A DNA stretch of 64,000 nt from Delftia tsuruhatensis (GCF_903815225.1 NZ_LR813084.1:62001-126000), one strand, 5' to 3'; shown: positions 37,986 through 47,268, counted from the stretch's first letter. Notes: generated by a model not told the origin, from the sequence alone. Numbers and translations: made by a program.

Positions 37986-39500
37986 TCAGGCGCGCATGTC
38001 GCCTGTGTCCACGAAGCGCTGGTGCCAGCTCAGCGCCTCGCTCAGGATGTGCGGCGTGTGCAGCGCGCCCTGGCGCTGGGCGCGGTCGAAGTAGTCCTGC
38101 AGCTGGGGACGGAAGTCGGGATGGGCGCAGCGGTCGATGATGACCTGGGCGCGCTTGCGCGGCGACAGGCCGCGCAGGTCGGCCAGGCCCTGCTCGGTGA
38201 CGATGATCTGCGTGTCGTGCTCGGTATGGTCCACGTGCGAGCACATGGGCACGATGCAGCTGATCTTGCCGCCCTTGGCCACCGAGGGCGTGACGAAGAA
38301 GGACAGGTAGCCGTTGCGCGCGAAGTCGCCCGAGCCGCCGATGCCGTTCATCATCCCCGTGCCCATGACGTGGGTGGAGTTGATGTTGCCGTAGATGTCG
38401 GCCTCGATCATGGAGTTCATGGCGATCACGCCCAGCCGGCGCACCAGCTCGGGGTGGTTGCTGATCTCCTGGGGGCGCAGGATGATGCGGTCGCGGTAGA
38501 AGTCGATGTTCTCCTCGAAGTCCCTGTAGGCGCTGCCGGACAGCGAGATCGAAGTGGCCGAGGCCTTGGCCATCTTGCCTGCGCGCAGCAGGTCCAGCAT
38601 CCCGTCCTGCAGCACCTCGGTGAAGCCCAGCAGGTTCTCGAAGGGGCCCGTCAGCAGGCCGGCCAGCACGGCATTGGCCACATTGCCCACGCCCGACTGG
38701 ATGGGCAGCATCTCCTTGGGCAGGCGGCCCATCTTCATCTCGTGCGCGAGGAAGTCGATGATGGAGGCGGCGATCAGGTTGGAGTTGGCGTCCGGCTGGG
38801 CGAAGACGTTGTCGCGGTCGCCCTTGTGGGTTTCGACCACGGCGACCACCTTGGCCGGGTCCACGCGCAGATAGGGCTCGCCGATGCGGTCATCGGCATG
38901 GGTCAGGGCGATGGGCACGCGGCGCGGCGGAATGGCCGTGCCGTAGTAGATGTCGTGCATGCCTTCCATCTGGATGGGCGGCTTGGTGTTGACCTCCAGG
39001 ATCACCTTGTCGGCGATCTCCAGCCAGGTCTTGTTGTTGCCCACGGCGGTGGAGGGAATCAGGCGGCCGTCCTCGGTCACGCCCAGCACCTCGACCACGG
39101 CCACGCTCATGGGGCCCAGGAAGCCGAACCACGCATGCTGGGCCACGTGGGACAGGTGCATGTCGATGAAGTCGATCTCGCCGGCATTGATCCGGGCGCG
39201 GCAGGTCGGGTCGGTGTTGAAGGGCAGGCGCTGGCCCAGGGCGCCGGCCTCGGCCAAGGCGCCGTCCATCTCGGCGGCCGTGGAGGCGCCGGTCCAGACA
39301 TTGATCTTGTAGGGCCGGCCGGCCGCGTGTTCGCTCTTGGCGTGCCGGGCGATGGCCTGGGGCAGGGCCTTGGGGTAGCCCGCGCCCGTGAACCCGCTCA
39401 TGCCGACGTTGACGCCGTGGGGGATCAGGGCGGCGGCCTGCTCGGCCGTCATGGTGCGCGAAAGGAATTCTGGGAAACGTACGCGGTCTGCGAGGGACAT
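37986..39500 (-). CDS. Acetyl-CoA hydrolase/transferase, succinyl-CoA:acetate CoA-transferase type
   Basis: A 504-residue class I CoA-transferase of the SucCoA:acetate (AarC/ScpC/Ach1) family. The N-terminus contains GVNVGMSGFTGAGYPKALP. QSGVGNVANAVLAGL and NGIGGSGDFARNGYLS are family glycine-rich loops, and EADIYGNINSTHVMGTGM is also typical. Such enzymes move CoA between succinyl-CoA and acetate, or recover energy when acyl-CoA accumulates. It is alone on its strand here, with its own terminator. Confidence 0.92.
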   Translation of the reverse strand: MSLADRVRFPEFLSRTMTAEQAAALIPHGVNVGMSGFTGAGYPKALPQAIARHAKSEHAAGRPYKINVWTGASTAAEMDGALAEAGALGQRLPFNTDPTCRARINAGEIDFIDMHLSHVAQHAWFGFLGPMSVAVVEVLGVTEDGRLIPSTAVGNNKTWLEIADKVILEVNTKPPIQMEGMHDIYYGTAIPPRRVPIALTHADDRIGEPYLRVDPAKVVAVVETHKGDRDNVFAQPDANSNLIAASIIDFLAHEMKMGRLPKEMLPIQSGVGNVANAVLAGLLTGPFENLLGFTEVLQDGMLDLLRAGKMAKASATSISLSGSAYRDFEENIDFYRDRIILRPQEISNHPELVRRLGVIAMNSMIEADIYGNINSTHVMGTGMMNGIGGSGDFARNGYLSFFVTPSVAKGGKISCIVPMCSHVDHTEHDTQIIVTEQGLADLRGLSPRKRAQVIIDRCAHPDFRPQLQDYFDRAQRQGALHTPHILSEALSWHQRFVDTGDMRA

Positions 39501-39562
39501 CTATGGCTCCGGCTGACGGCTCGCGCCAGCCGGCAGGGGCCGGAGCGCTGGCATGCAAGCCT

Positions 39563-39598
39563 AAAAAAAGCCGCCCCGTGCAAGAAAGCAAGGGCGGC
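39563..39598 (-). terminator. Intrinsic terminator after the nucleobase permease gene
   Basis: On the minus strand GCCGCCC and GGGCGGC arms flank a partly paired loop, followed by TTTTTTT, about 110 bp past the permease stop. Confidence 0.8.
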
Positions 39599-39706
39599 AT
39601 ATCTCCGGAAACCGATGGTAGCAGCGCTGGAAGCGGACCTCGGGTTTCCCCGTAAAGGCCCTGCCGCGCAGTCAATGGCTCAAGGTGTGTTTGCTTGCGC
39701 TCACAT

Positions 39707-41014
39707 TCAATGAATGAGTTGCTGGTCATCCCTTGCGTGGTCGAGCAGCGCGTAGAGGATGATGGCACCGAAAGTCGCGGTCCCGATGCCGCCCAGCGCG
39801 AAATCGCCGAACTTGAGCGTGAAGTCGCCCGTGCCCAGGATCAGCGTGATGGCTGCCACGATCAGGTTCTTGTTCTGCGAGAAGTCCACGCGGTTGTCCA
39901 CCCAGATCTTGGCGCCGGCCACGGCGATCAGGCCGAAGACCACGATGGACACGCCGCCCATCACGGGCAGCGGGATCGCCTGGATCAGCGCGCCGAACTT
40001 GGGCGAGAAGCCCAGCAGCACGGCCAGCACGGCGGCCACGAAGAACACGGCCGTCGAGTAGATGCGCGTGGCGGCCATCACGCCGATGTTCTCGGCGTAG
40101 GTGGTCACGCCCGTGCCGCCGGCCGCGCCGCTGACCATGGTGGCCACGCCGTCGCCGATGAAGGCCCGGCCCATGTACTGGTCCAGGTTCTTGCCGGTCA
40201 TGGCGGTCACGGCCTTGATGTGGCCCAGGTTCTCGGCCACCAGGATGATGACCACGGGCACGATGAGCACCATGGCCGGGCCGCTGAACACGGGCGCGTG
40301 GAACTGGGGCAGGCCGAACCAGGCGGCGCCCGCCACGCCCGACAGGTCCACGGGCTTGCCCATGCCCAGCACATTGGTGAACAGGCCGTACAGCAGGCTG
40401 GCCGCGATCAGGCCCACCAGGATCAGCAGGCGCTGCACCATGCCGCGCGTGAACACGGCCACCAGGCCCACGCAGACGAAGGTCAGGGCCTGCATCCAGG
40501 ATTCGAAGTTGTTGGCCGCCATGTTCTTGACGGGAATGGCCGCCAGGTTCAGCCCGATCACCGCCACCACGGCGCCCGTGACCACGGGCGGCATGAAGCG
40601 CTCGATCCAGCGCGTGCCCACCATCTGCACGATGAATCCGATCAGCGCATAGACCGCGCCGCAGGCGATGATGCCGCCCAGCGCCACGCCGATGTTGCCG
40701 TTGGCACCCTTGCCGCCATAGGCCGTGGCCGCGATGACCACGCCGATGAAGGCGAAGGACGAGCCCAGGTAGCTGGGCACCTTGCCGCCCGTGATCAGGA
40801 AGAAGATGAGCGTGCCGATGCCGCTCATGAGCACGGCCACGTTGGGGTCGAACCCCATGAGGATGGGCGCCAGCACGGTGGAGCCGAACATGGCGATCAC
40901 GTGCTGTATGCCCATCAGCCCGGTCTGGGGCCAGGGCAGGCGCTCATCGGGGCCGATCACGCCTCCCCGTTGCAGCTGGTCGGCGGATTTCTCCGTCCAT
41001 TGGAAAAGGCCCAT
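39707..41014 (-). CDS. Nucleobase:cation symporter-2 family permease (uracil/xanthine, UraA-like)
   Basis: A 435-residue NCS2 permease with about 14 membrane segments. LPWPQTGLMGIQHVIAMFGSTVLAPILMGFDPNVA is the UraA-type N-terminus; the substrate-binding glutamate lies in LVAENLGHIKAVTAMTG, with GDGVATMVSGAAGGTGVTTYAENIGVMA following. The motifs favour uracil, though RutG-type pyrimidine or xanthine transport is possible. It is monocistronic with its own terminator. Confidence 0.92.
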   Translation of the reverse strand: MGLFQWTEKSADQLQRGGVIGPDERLPWPQTGLMGIQHVIAMFGSTVLAPILMGFDPNVAVLMSGIGTLIFFLITGGKVPSYLGSSFAFIGVVIAATAYGGKGANGNIGVALGGIIACGAVYALIGFIVQMVGTRWIERFMPPVVTGAVVAVIGLNLAAIPVKNMAANNFESWMQALTFVCVGLVAVFTRGMVQRLLILVGLIAASLLYGLFTNVLGMGKPVDLSGVAGAAWFGLPQFHAPVFSGPAMVLIVPVVIILVAENLGHIKAVTAMTGKNLDQYMGRAFIGDGVATMVSGAAGGTGVTTYAENIGVMAATRIYSTAVFFVAAVLAVLLGFSPKFGALIQAIPLPVMGGVSIVVFGLIAVAGAKIWVDNRVDFSQNKNLIVAAITLILGTGDFTLKFGDFALGGIGTATFGAIILYALLDHARDDQQLIH

Positions 41015-41209
41015 GTGGCATCGCTCCTTGTAAAAAATTGGCGCGATATTAGAGGCATTTGTTTTCCGGCAGGCAGGGCAGACTGGAATTTTTTTCCCAG
41101 TGTTTGTGCGGAGATACGCGATCCGGCCCGCAGACTTTGTCGCCCAGGTGCCAGCCTAGTGGCTTTCCCGTCTGGGCTCGCGGGCAGCGCGCGCGTACCG
41201 TGGCCGGTC
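41015..41209. promoter_or_regulatory. Divergent promoter region, permease / acetoacetyl-CoA synthetase
   Basis: A 195-bp AT-richer gap. The clearest structure is an imperfect inverted repeat at 41082-41101 (ACTGGAA, T-rich loop, TTCCCAGT). It could be an operator; promoter hexamers were not fixed. Confidence 0.35.
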
Positions 41210-43288
41210 ATGAGCCACACCCCTGCCTTCATCCCCCAGATCCGCCTGTACCAGGACTGGCTGCGCGAGCGCCACGGCCTGCAGTTCGACAGCTACGACG
41301 CGCTGTGGCGCTGGTCGGTGACCGACCTGGACGCCTTCTGGCAAAGCATCTGGGACTACAACGCGCTGCAGTCGCCCACGCCGCACACGGCCGTGCTGGA
41401 GCGCAACACCATGCCCGGCGCCCAGTGGTTTCCGGGCGCCCAAATCAACTACACGCGCCAGGCGCTGCGCCATGTGGATGCCGCCCATGCGGCCGGCATG
41501 CCCGCCGTGGTCAGCCGCAACGAGGCAGGCCGCCACCGCGAACTGTCCTGGCCGGACCTGCGCCGCCAGGTCGCCGCCCTGGCCCTGCACCTGAAGGCCC
41601 AGGGCGTGGGCCGCGGCGACCGCGTGGCCGCCTACCTGCCCAACATCCCCGAGGCCATGGTCGCCCTGCTGGCCACGGCCAGCCTGGGCGCCGTCTGGAG
41701 CATCTGCGCGCCCGACATGGGCACCAACGCGGTGCTGGACCGCTTTCGCCAGATCGCGCCCAAGGCGCTGATCGCCGTCGATGGCGTGCACTACGCAGGG
41801 CGCGATATCGACCGCATGGCCGTGCTGGCGGAGCTGCGCGAGGGCCTGCCCAGCGTGGAGCATGTGGTCCTGGTGCCCAACCTGGACCTGGAGGCCAGCC
41901 TGGCCGATGCCGCCGACTACGGCCAGGTCACGGCCCGCGACGACGCGGCCACGGCGGCCTTCGAGCCCGAATGGCTGCCCTTCGACCACCCGCTGTGGAT
42001 CGTCTACTCCAGCGGCACCACCGGCCTGCCCAAGCCCATCGTCCACGGCCATGGCGGCATGGTGCTGGTGGCCCTGCAGCTCAAGGCCCTGCACAACGAC
42101 GTGGGCTGCAGCTACCACCCCAACAGCTGGGGCGAGCGTTACCACTGGTACAGCTCCACGGGCTGGGTGATGTGGAACGCCCAGGTCTCGGGCCTGCTGG
42201 GCGGCACCACCTGCGTGATCTTCGACGGCAGCCCCGGCGGCAGCAAGGAAAGGCCCGACTGGGGCGTGCTGTGGCGCTTCGCGGCCGAGACCGGCGTGAC
42301 CAGCTTCGGCTCGGGCGCGGCCTTCTACGCCAACTGCATGAAGGCCGGCGTGGACCTCGCGCAGTGCGGGGACCTGTCGCGCATCCGCAGCCTGGGCACC
42401 ACGGGCTCGCCACTGTCGCCCGAGGTGCAAAGCTGGGGCACGGCGCAGTTCGCAGGCATGGGGCGTCCCGGCATCTGGTGGAACAACATCTCGGGCGGCA
42501 CCGACTTCGCGGGCGCCTTCATCGGCGGCCATCGCGAGCTGCCGCAGGAGCCGGGCATCATGCAGTGCCGCCAGCTGGGCGCGGCCGTCGAGGCCTGGGA
42601 CGCGCAGGGCCAGCCCGTCATCGACGAGGTAGGCGAGCTGGTCTGCACCCAGCCCATCCCCTCCATGCCCCTGTACCTGTGGGGTGACACGGACGGCGGG
42701 CGCTACCTGTCCAGCTACTTCGACATGTATCCGCCCGGCCATGGCCGCCAGCCCGGTGGCGGCCATGGCCCGGTGTCCATGGGCCCGGTCTGGCGCCATG
42801 GCGACTGGATCCGCATCCTGCCCGGGGGCGGCTGCATCATCTACGGCCGCAGCGACGCCACCATCAACCGCCACGGCCTGCGCATGGGTACCAGCGAGAT
42901 CTACAGCGCCGTCGAATCCCTGCCCGAAGTGCTGGACTCCCTGGTCGTGGACCTCGAATTCCTGGGCCGCGAAAGCTACATGCCGCTGTTCGTGGTGCTG
43001 CGCCCCGGCGTGGCGCTGGACGAGGCGCTGCGCGCGCGCCTGCAGGCCGCCATCCGCCAGGCGCTGTCGCCGCGCTTCGTGCCCGACGAGATCGTGCAGG
43101 TGGCCGAGATCCCGCGCACGCTCAGCGGCAAGAAGCAGGAGCTGCCCATCAAGAAGCTGCTGCTGGGCCAGCCGCTGGACAAGGTGGTCAACAAGGAGGC
43201 CATGGCCAACCCCGGCTGCCTGGATTGGTACGTGGACTTCGCCGCGCGCCATGCGCAGCGGCAGGCCGCCGTCTCCGGGGCTGCCTGA
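41210..43288 (+). CDS. Acetoacetate-CoA ligase (acetoacetyl-CoA synthetase)
   Basis: A 692-residue AMP-forming synthetase of the AacS type. The N-terminal ACAS domain includes YDALWRWSVTDLDAFWQSIWDY and PGAQWFPGAQINYTRQAL. The AMP-binding loop is IVYSSGTTGLPKPIVHGHGG, followed by WYSSTGWVMWN and ISGGTDFAGAFIGG. RTLSGKKQELPIKKLLLG holds the catalytic Lys. It activates acetoacetate for ketone body or PHB turnover. The start at 41210 was chosen by homology, as the frame is open far upstream by composition. Confidence 0.93.
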   Translation: MSHTPAFIPQIRLYQDWLRERHGLQFDSYDALWRWSVTDLDAFWQSIWDYNALQSPTPHTAVLERNTMPGAQWFPGAQINYTRQALRHVDAAHAAGMPAVVSRNEAGRHRELSWPDLRRQVAALALHLKAQGVGRGDRVAAYLPNIPEAMVALLATASLGAVWSICAPDMGTNAVLDRFRQIAPKALIAVDGVHYAGRDIDRMAVLAELREGLPSVEHVVLVPNLDLEASLADAADYGQVTARDDAATAAFEPEWLPFDHPLWIVYSSGTTGLPKPIVHGHGGMVLVALQLKALHNDVGCSYHPNSWGERYHWYSSTGWVMWNAQVSGLLGGTTCVIFDGSPGGSKERPDWGVLWRFAAETGVTSFGSGAAFYANCMKAGVDLAQCGDLSRIRSLGTTGSPLSPEVQSWGTAQFAGMGRPGIWWNNISGGTDFAGAFIGGHRELPQEPGIMQCRQLGAAVEAWDAQGQPVIDEVGELVCTQPIPSMPLYLWGDTDGGRYLSSYFDMYPPGHGRQPGGGHGPVSMGPVWRHGDWIRILPGGGCIIYGRSDATINRHGLRMGTSEIYSAVESLPEVLDSLVVDLEFLGRESYMPLFVVLRPGVALDEALRARLQAAIRQALSPRFVPDEIVQVAEIPRTLSGKKQELPIKKLLLGQPLDKVVNKEAMANPGCLDWYVDFAARHAQRQAAVSGAA

Positions 43289-43304
43289 TATTCAACCGAT
43301 ATCA
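43286..43304. promoter_or_regulatory. Inverted repeat ahead of the acyl-CoA dehydrogenase operon
   Basis: TGATAT and ATATCA are perfect arms around a 7-base spacer, starting at the stop codon of the synthetase gene. A possible promoter (TTGGAC 43323-43328, 18 bp, TAGAGT 43347-43352) follows. This could be an operator for the three genes downstream. Confidence 0.4.
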
Positions 43305-43376
43305 GTGGCTCGGTTTTTAATATTGGACTGCGACAAACCGGCTGCCTAGAGTGGGTTCCAACCATGGAGCCCTGCA

Positions 43377-44546
43377 ATGAGTGTGCTTGATTCACTTGTC
43401 CCGACCCGCATCCCCGCCGAGGACGAGGCGCTGCGCGCCGAGGTGCGCGCCTTCCTGGCCGATGCCATCCGCCACCTGCCGCCGCATGTGCGTGCGCGCT
43501 CCTGGGGCGGCTACAGCGCCGAGCTGAGCCGGCAACTGGGCCAGAAGGGCTGGATAGGCGTCACCCTGCCGCGCGAGTACGGCGGTGGCGGGCGCAGTGC
43601 CTTCACGCGCTATGTGCTGGTCGAGGAGTACCTGGCCTGCGGCGCGCCCGTGGGCTCGCACTGGATCGCCGACCGCCAGAGCGGGCCGCTGATCCTCAAG
43701 TACGGCACCGAGGCGCAAAAGCGGTTCTACCTGCCGCGCATCTGCCGGGGCGAGGCGTTCTTCTGCATCGGCATGAGCGAGCCGAACTCCGGTTCGGACC
43801 TGGCCAGCGTGAGGACGCGCGCCGTGCCCCGGGGCGAAGGGGGCGGCCGGGGCTTCGTGCTCGACGGCCAGAAGATCTGGACCACCAATGCCCACCACTG
43901 CCACTACATGATCGCCCTGGTGCGCACCTCGGGCGAGGCGGCTGACCGGCACCAGGGCCTGTCCCAGGTCATCGTGGACCTGTCGCTGCCGGGCGTCACC
44001 GTGCGGCCCATCACCGACCTCTCGGGCGACCGCCATTTCTGCGAAGTCTTCTTCGACAACGTGCAGCTGCCGCCCGACGCCCTCATCGGCCAGGAGGGCC
44101 AGGGCTGGGAGCAGGTCACGGCCGAGCTGGCCTTCGAGCGCAGCGGTCCCGAGCGGCTGTTCTCCAGCATCGTGCTGTTCGACGAGTGGCTGGCATGGCT
44201 GCGTGCGACCGGGAACCGCAGCGAGAGCGCGCTGCGCCTGGCGGGCCGCGTGTTCACGGAGCTGGCGCCGCTGCGCGCCATGTCGGTGGCCGTGCAGGAC
44301 CGGCTGGTGCGCGGCGAAAGCCCCATCGTCGAGGCGGCTCTGGTCAAGGAGCTGGGTACCACGCTGGAGCAGTTCATTCCCGCTGCCATCGCCGATGACC
44401 TTTTTGCACGTGAAGCATCCGAGGTTCCACTGGAGCTGTTGCGCACCCTCAACTACGTGACTGAGGTCGCTCCTTCGTATTCCTTGCGCGGCGGCACGCG
44501 CGACATCCTGCGCGGCATGATCGCCCGTGGCCTGGGCCTGCGGTGA
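43377..44546 (+). CDS. Acyl-CoA dehydrogenase family protein, subunit A of a probable pair
   Basis: A 389-residue ACAD-fold flavoprotein: GVTLPREYGGGGRSAFTRYVLVEEYLACG, FFCIGMSEPNSGSDLASVRTRA (FAD/substrate loop), FVLDGQKIWTTNAHHCHYMIALVRT, and a normal C-terminal helical domain. At the usual catalytic-glutamate position the family motif YEGT reads RGGT (SLRGGTRDILRGMIARGLG), so that Glu is absent. It is followed 11 bp later by a second, more divergent ACAD, as in heteromeric ACADs acting on unusual substrates. The substrate is unknown. Confidence 0.88.
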   Translation: MSVLDSLVPTRIPAEDEALRAEVRAFLADAIRHLPPHVRARSWGGYSAELSRQLGQKGWIGVTLPREYGGGGRSAFTRYVLVEEYLACGAPVGSHWIADRQSGPLILKYGTEAQKRFYLPRICRGEAFFCIGMSEPNSGSDLASVRTRAVPRGEGGGRGFVLDGQKIWTTNAHHCHYMIALVRTSGEAADRHQGLSQVIVDLSLPGVTVRPITDLSGDRHFCEVFFDNVQLPPDALIGQEGQGWEQVTAELAFERSGPERLFSSIVLFDEWLAWLRATGNRSESALRLAGRVFTELAPLRAMSVAVQDRLVRGESPIVEAALVKELGTTLEQFIPAAIADDLFAREASEVPLELLRTLNYVTEVAPSYSLRGGTRDILRGMIARGLGLR

Positions 44547-44557
44547 AGGACAGAGAC

Positions 44558-45571
44558 ATGCAAGAACACGACGATTTGTTGGCCGACGCCGCGCGCCAGC
44601 TGCTGCAGGGCGAGTGCACGCCCGCGCGGGTGCGGGCCATCGAGGCCGGTGACTCGCCCCGGGCGCTGTGGGATGCGCTGGAGCAGGCCGGATTTGCCGA
44701 TGCCCTGGTGCCCGAGGCGGCGGGCGGAGCCGGGCTGGCGCTGGCGCAGCTGTTCGATGTCTGGGCGCTGTGCGGCGCGCAGGCCCTGCCCGTGCCGCTG
44801 GGCGAGACCATGCTGGCGCGGGCTCTGCTGGCCGGTGCTGGCGTCGCGCATCCCGCAGGCTCGATCGCGCTGGCCGAGGGGCGCCTGCAGGCCGATGGCA
44901 GCCTGCACTGCACGCCCGTGTGCCTGGGCGCCGTCGCGGACAGCGTGCTCGTGCAGCACGCCCAGGGCTGGAGCCTGCTGCCCGTGGCCCAGGCGCGGCC
45001 GGAGAAGGCGGCCTTCTGCCTGGACGTGAACCTGCGCTGGCCGGCTGCCCAGGTCCGGACCCTGGAGTGGGATCTGCCCCAGGGGCTGGACCTGCGCACG
45101 CTGCAGGCCTGCCTCATGGCCGCCCAGCTCGCGGGGGCGCTGATGGACGTGTTCCAGCGCACGCTGCAGTACGCCAACGAACGCCAGCAGTTCGGCCGCC
45201 CCATCGGCAAGTTCCAGGCCATACAGCACCAGCTGGCCGTGATGAGCGAGCAGGTGTTCGCCGCGCGCATGGCCGCGCGCCTGGGCTGCGCGGGGGAGGG
45301 CGTCTTCCCCGACCGTCTGCGCGTGGCCGTGGCCAAGGCGCGCTGCAGCCAGGCCGCGCTGGCCGTGGCCGAGGCGGCCCATGCCATCCACGGCGCCATC
45401 GGCTTCACCGAGGAATACGACCTGCAACTGCTCACGCGCCGCCTGCACGCCTGGCGCCAGACGGCGGGCACCGAGTCGTACTGGCACGGCGTGGCCGGTG
45501 CGGCCCTGGTCCATGGCCACGCGGGCAGCACCCTGGACCTGATCCGATCCACCACCGACATCACTGCCTAG
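44558..45571 (+). CDS. Acyl-CoA dehydrogenase-like protein, subunit B of a probable pair
   Basis: A 337-residue divergent ACAD-fold protein, shorter than the usual 380. The N-terminal helical domain is recognisable (LWDALEQAGFADALVPEAAGGAGLALAQLFDVWALCG), the middle beta domain is reduced, and the C-terminal domain is well kept: FQRTLQYANERQQFGRPIGKFQAIQHQLAVM and AIHGAIGFTEEYDLQLLTRRLHAWR. The start at 44558 follows AAGGACAGAGAC. It probably forms a complex with the product of the preceding gene; the next gene encodes a crotonase. Confidence 0.85.
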   Translation: MQEHDDLLADAARQLLQGECTPARVRAIEAGDSPRALWDALEQAGFADALVPEAAGGAGLALAQLFDVWALCGAQALPVPLGETMLARALLAGAGVAHPAGSIALAEGRLQADGSLHCTPVCLGAVADSVLVQHAQGWSLLPVAQARPEKAAFCLDVNLRWPAAQVRTLEWDLPQGLDLRTLQACLMAAQLAGALMDVFQRTLQYANERQQFGRPIGKFQAIQHQLAVMSEQVFAARMAARLGCAGEGVFPDRLRVAVAKARCSQAALAVAEAAHAIHGAIGFTEEYDLQLLTRRLHAWRQTAGTESYWHGVAGAALVHGHAGSTLDLIRSTTDITA

Positions 45572-45583
45572 AAGGAATTGCCC

Positions 45584-46372
45584 ATGCCTTTTCTGACACA
45601 GGAGCGCGACGGCGCCATCCTCACCCTCACCATGGACCAGCCCGAGACGCGCAACGCGCTCACGGGCAATACCGCCGTCGATGAATTCGTGCAGGTCTGC
45701 GACGAGATCCGGCGCGATGCCTCGGTCAAGGCCGTGATCCTCACCGGCGCCGGCCCCATCTTCAGCTCGGGCGGCAACGTCAAGGACATGCAGCGCTTCT
45801 TCGACGACGCGCTCACGCCCGACGCCATCCGCGAGGAATACCGCCAGGGCATACAGCGCATACCGCGCGCGCTCAACCAGCTGGACGTGCCCGTGATCTG
45901 CGCCGTCAACGGCCCGGCCATCGGCGCGGGGCTGGACCTGACCTGCATGTGCGACATCCGCATCGCCAGCGAGACGGCCACCTTTGCCGAAAGCTTCGTG
46001 CGCGTGGGCATCGTGCCGGGCGACGGCGGCGCCTGGCTGCTGCCGCGCGCCGTGGGCCGTGCCAAGGCCGCCGAGATGGCTTTCACGGGCGAGGCCATCG
46101 ACGCCCGCGAGGCCCTGGCCTGCGGCCTGGTCAGCCGCGTCGTGCCTGCGGACCAGCTGCTGCCGACAGCGCGCGCCTTGGCGGAAAAGATCGCCGCCAA
46201 TCCGGGCGCCGTCATGCGCATGACCAAGCGCCTGCTGCGCGAGGGCGAGCACAGCTCGCTGGAGTCGCTGCTGGAGCTGTCGGCCGGCTACCAGGCCCTG
46301 GCCCACAAGACGGCCGACCACCGTGAAGCCGTGATGGCCTTCGTGGAGAAGCGTAAGCCCCGGTTTCAGTGA
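45584..46372 (+). CDS. Enoyl-CoA hydratase/isomerase family protein (crotonase)
   Basis: A 262-residue crotonase-fold enzyme. The oxyanion-hole segments are FSSGGNVKDMQ and NGPAIGAGLDLTCMCDIRIAS, and FVRVGIVPGDGGAWLLPRAVG covers the usual catalytic region; the second Glu of true hydratases (position of GDGG) is Asp-like here. It follows the ACAD pair by 12 bp, which suggests a dehydrogenation-hydration sequence on one acyl-CoA. The ATG at 45584 has AAGGAATTGCCC before it. Confidence 0.9.
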   Translation: MPFLTQERDGAILTLTMDQPETRNALTGNTAVDEFVQVCDEIRRDASVKAVILTGAGPIFSSGGNVKDMQRFFDDALTPDAIREEYRQGIQRIPRALNQLDVPVICAVNGPAIGAGLDLTCMCDIRIASETATFAESFVRVGIVPGDGGAWLLPRAVGRAKAAEMAFTGEAIDAREALACGLVSRVVPADQLLPTARALAEKIAANPGAVMRMTKRLLREGEHSSLESLLELSAGYQALAHKTADHREAVMAFVEKRKPRFQ

Positions 46373-46527
46373 ACGGCACCGCCCCCGGCCGGCGCGGGGC
46401 TGGGCGGGACACAAATGGACACGCCCCCGCACCGGGCACGCCGGGGGAGTGGGCGCCCATGGACTGCGCACACAGTACACTTTGCGCGTCGAGAGGCATC
46501 TCTCCCATCCCTCCCCATCCCAGTCCC
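46373..46527. promoter_or_regulatory. minC upstream region
   Basis: A GC-rich 155-bp gap with a possible -10 (TACACT, 46476-46481) without an obvious -35. The last 30 bases are pyrimidine-rich (TCTCCCATCCCTCCCC) and minC lacks a clear ribosome-binding site. Confidence 0.3.
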
Positions 46528-47268
46528 ATGGCCGTTGAAACGACGAGTACTGCCCGCCCCAGCTTCGACCTCAAGAGCGCGCAGCTGCCCGTGGTGGCGG
46601 TGGCGCTGCGGGACACCGATGTGCGCGCGCTCGTGGCCGACCTGGCCCAGCGCCTGGCCGACGACCCGGATTTCTTCGACAACGATCCCGTGCTGATCGA
46701 CCTGGCCCATGTGCGCGAGGCCGAGGAGGCCATCGACTTCCCCGTGCTGATCGAGGCCCTGCGCTTTCACCATACGGTTCCCGTGGCCGTGCGCGGCGGC
46801 AGCCCCGCCCAGATGGAGGCGGCCCGCGCGGCCGGCCTGGCCCCCGCGCCCGAGGCCGCGCCCGTGCGGCAGGCCGCACCGGAAATCCAGGAGGTGGTGC
46901 GCGAAGTCGAGGTGGTGCGCGAGGTTCCCGCGCCCTTGGCTGACGCGCTCATCGTCGACAAGCCGCTACGCTCCGGTCAGCGCGTGTACGCGCGTGGCAC
47001 CGACCTCGTGGTGCTGGCCATGGTCAGCTACGGGGCCGAGGTCATCGCCGACGGCAACGTCCATGTCTATGCGCCGCTGCGCGGCCGTGCCATCGCGGGT
47101 GCGCGCGGCAACACCGAGGCGCGCATCTTCAGCACCTGCATGGAACCCCAGTTGCTGTCGATTGCCGGCATCTATCGCACAATCGAGACCGATCTGCCCG
47201 CGGATGTGGCTGCCAAGCCTGCCAAGGTCCGGCTCGACGGGGAAAAAATAGTCATCGAGCCGGTGTGA
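46528..47268 (+). CDS. minC: Septum site-determining protein MinC
   Basis: A 246-residue FtsZ inhibitor. The N-terminal FtsZ-binding domain (about 1-105) includes FDLKSAQLPVVAVAL and FFDNDPVLIDLAHV. A charged linker (IQEVVREVEVVREVPAP) joins it to the C-terminal beta-helix that binds MinD, with RGTDLVVLAMVSYGAEVIADGNVHVYAPLRGRAIAGARGN. The order minC-minD-minE is canonical. The ATG at 46528 was chosen because the conserved domain starts just after it. Confidence 0.96.
   Translation: MAVETTSTARPSFDLKSAQLPVVAVALRDTDVRALVADLAQRLADDPDFFDNDPVLIDLAHVREAEEAIDFPVLIEALRFHHTVPVAVRGGSPAQMEAARAAGLAPAPEAAPVRQAAPEIQEVVREVEVVREVPAPLADALIVDKPLRSGQRVYARGTDLVVLAMVSYGAEVIADGNVHVYAPLRGRAIAGARGNTEARIFSTCMEPQLLSIAGIYRTIETDLPADVAAKPAKVRLDGEKIVIEPV

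Noticed and set aside
39695..41209. 505-codon upstream extension of the acetoacetyl-CoA synthetase frame
   Set aside because: The extension overlaps the whole nucleobase permease gene on the other strand and is His/Gly/Asp-rich shadow sequence; the synthetase homology begins at 41210.
41015..41209. Purine-type riboswitch for the nucleobase permease
   Set aside because: No conserved riboswitch pairing pattern could be recognised; only a short inverted repeat is present.
44396..44420. parS-like TTTTTGCACGTGAAGC in the first acyl-CoA dehydrogenase gene
   Set aside because: The CACGTG core is present but both arms differ at several positions, and it is 40 kb from parAB; treated as chance.
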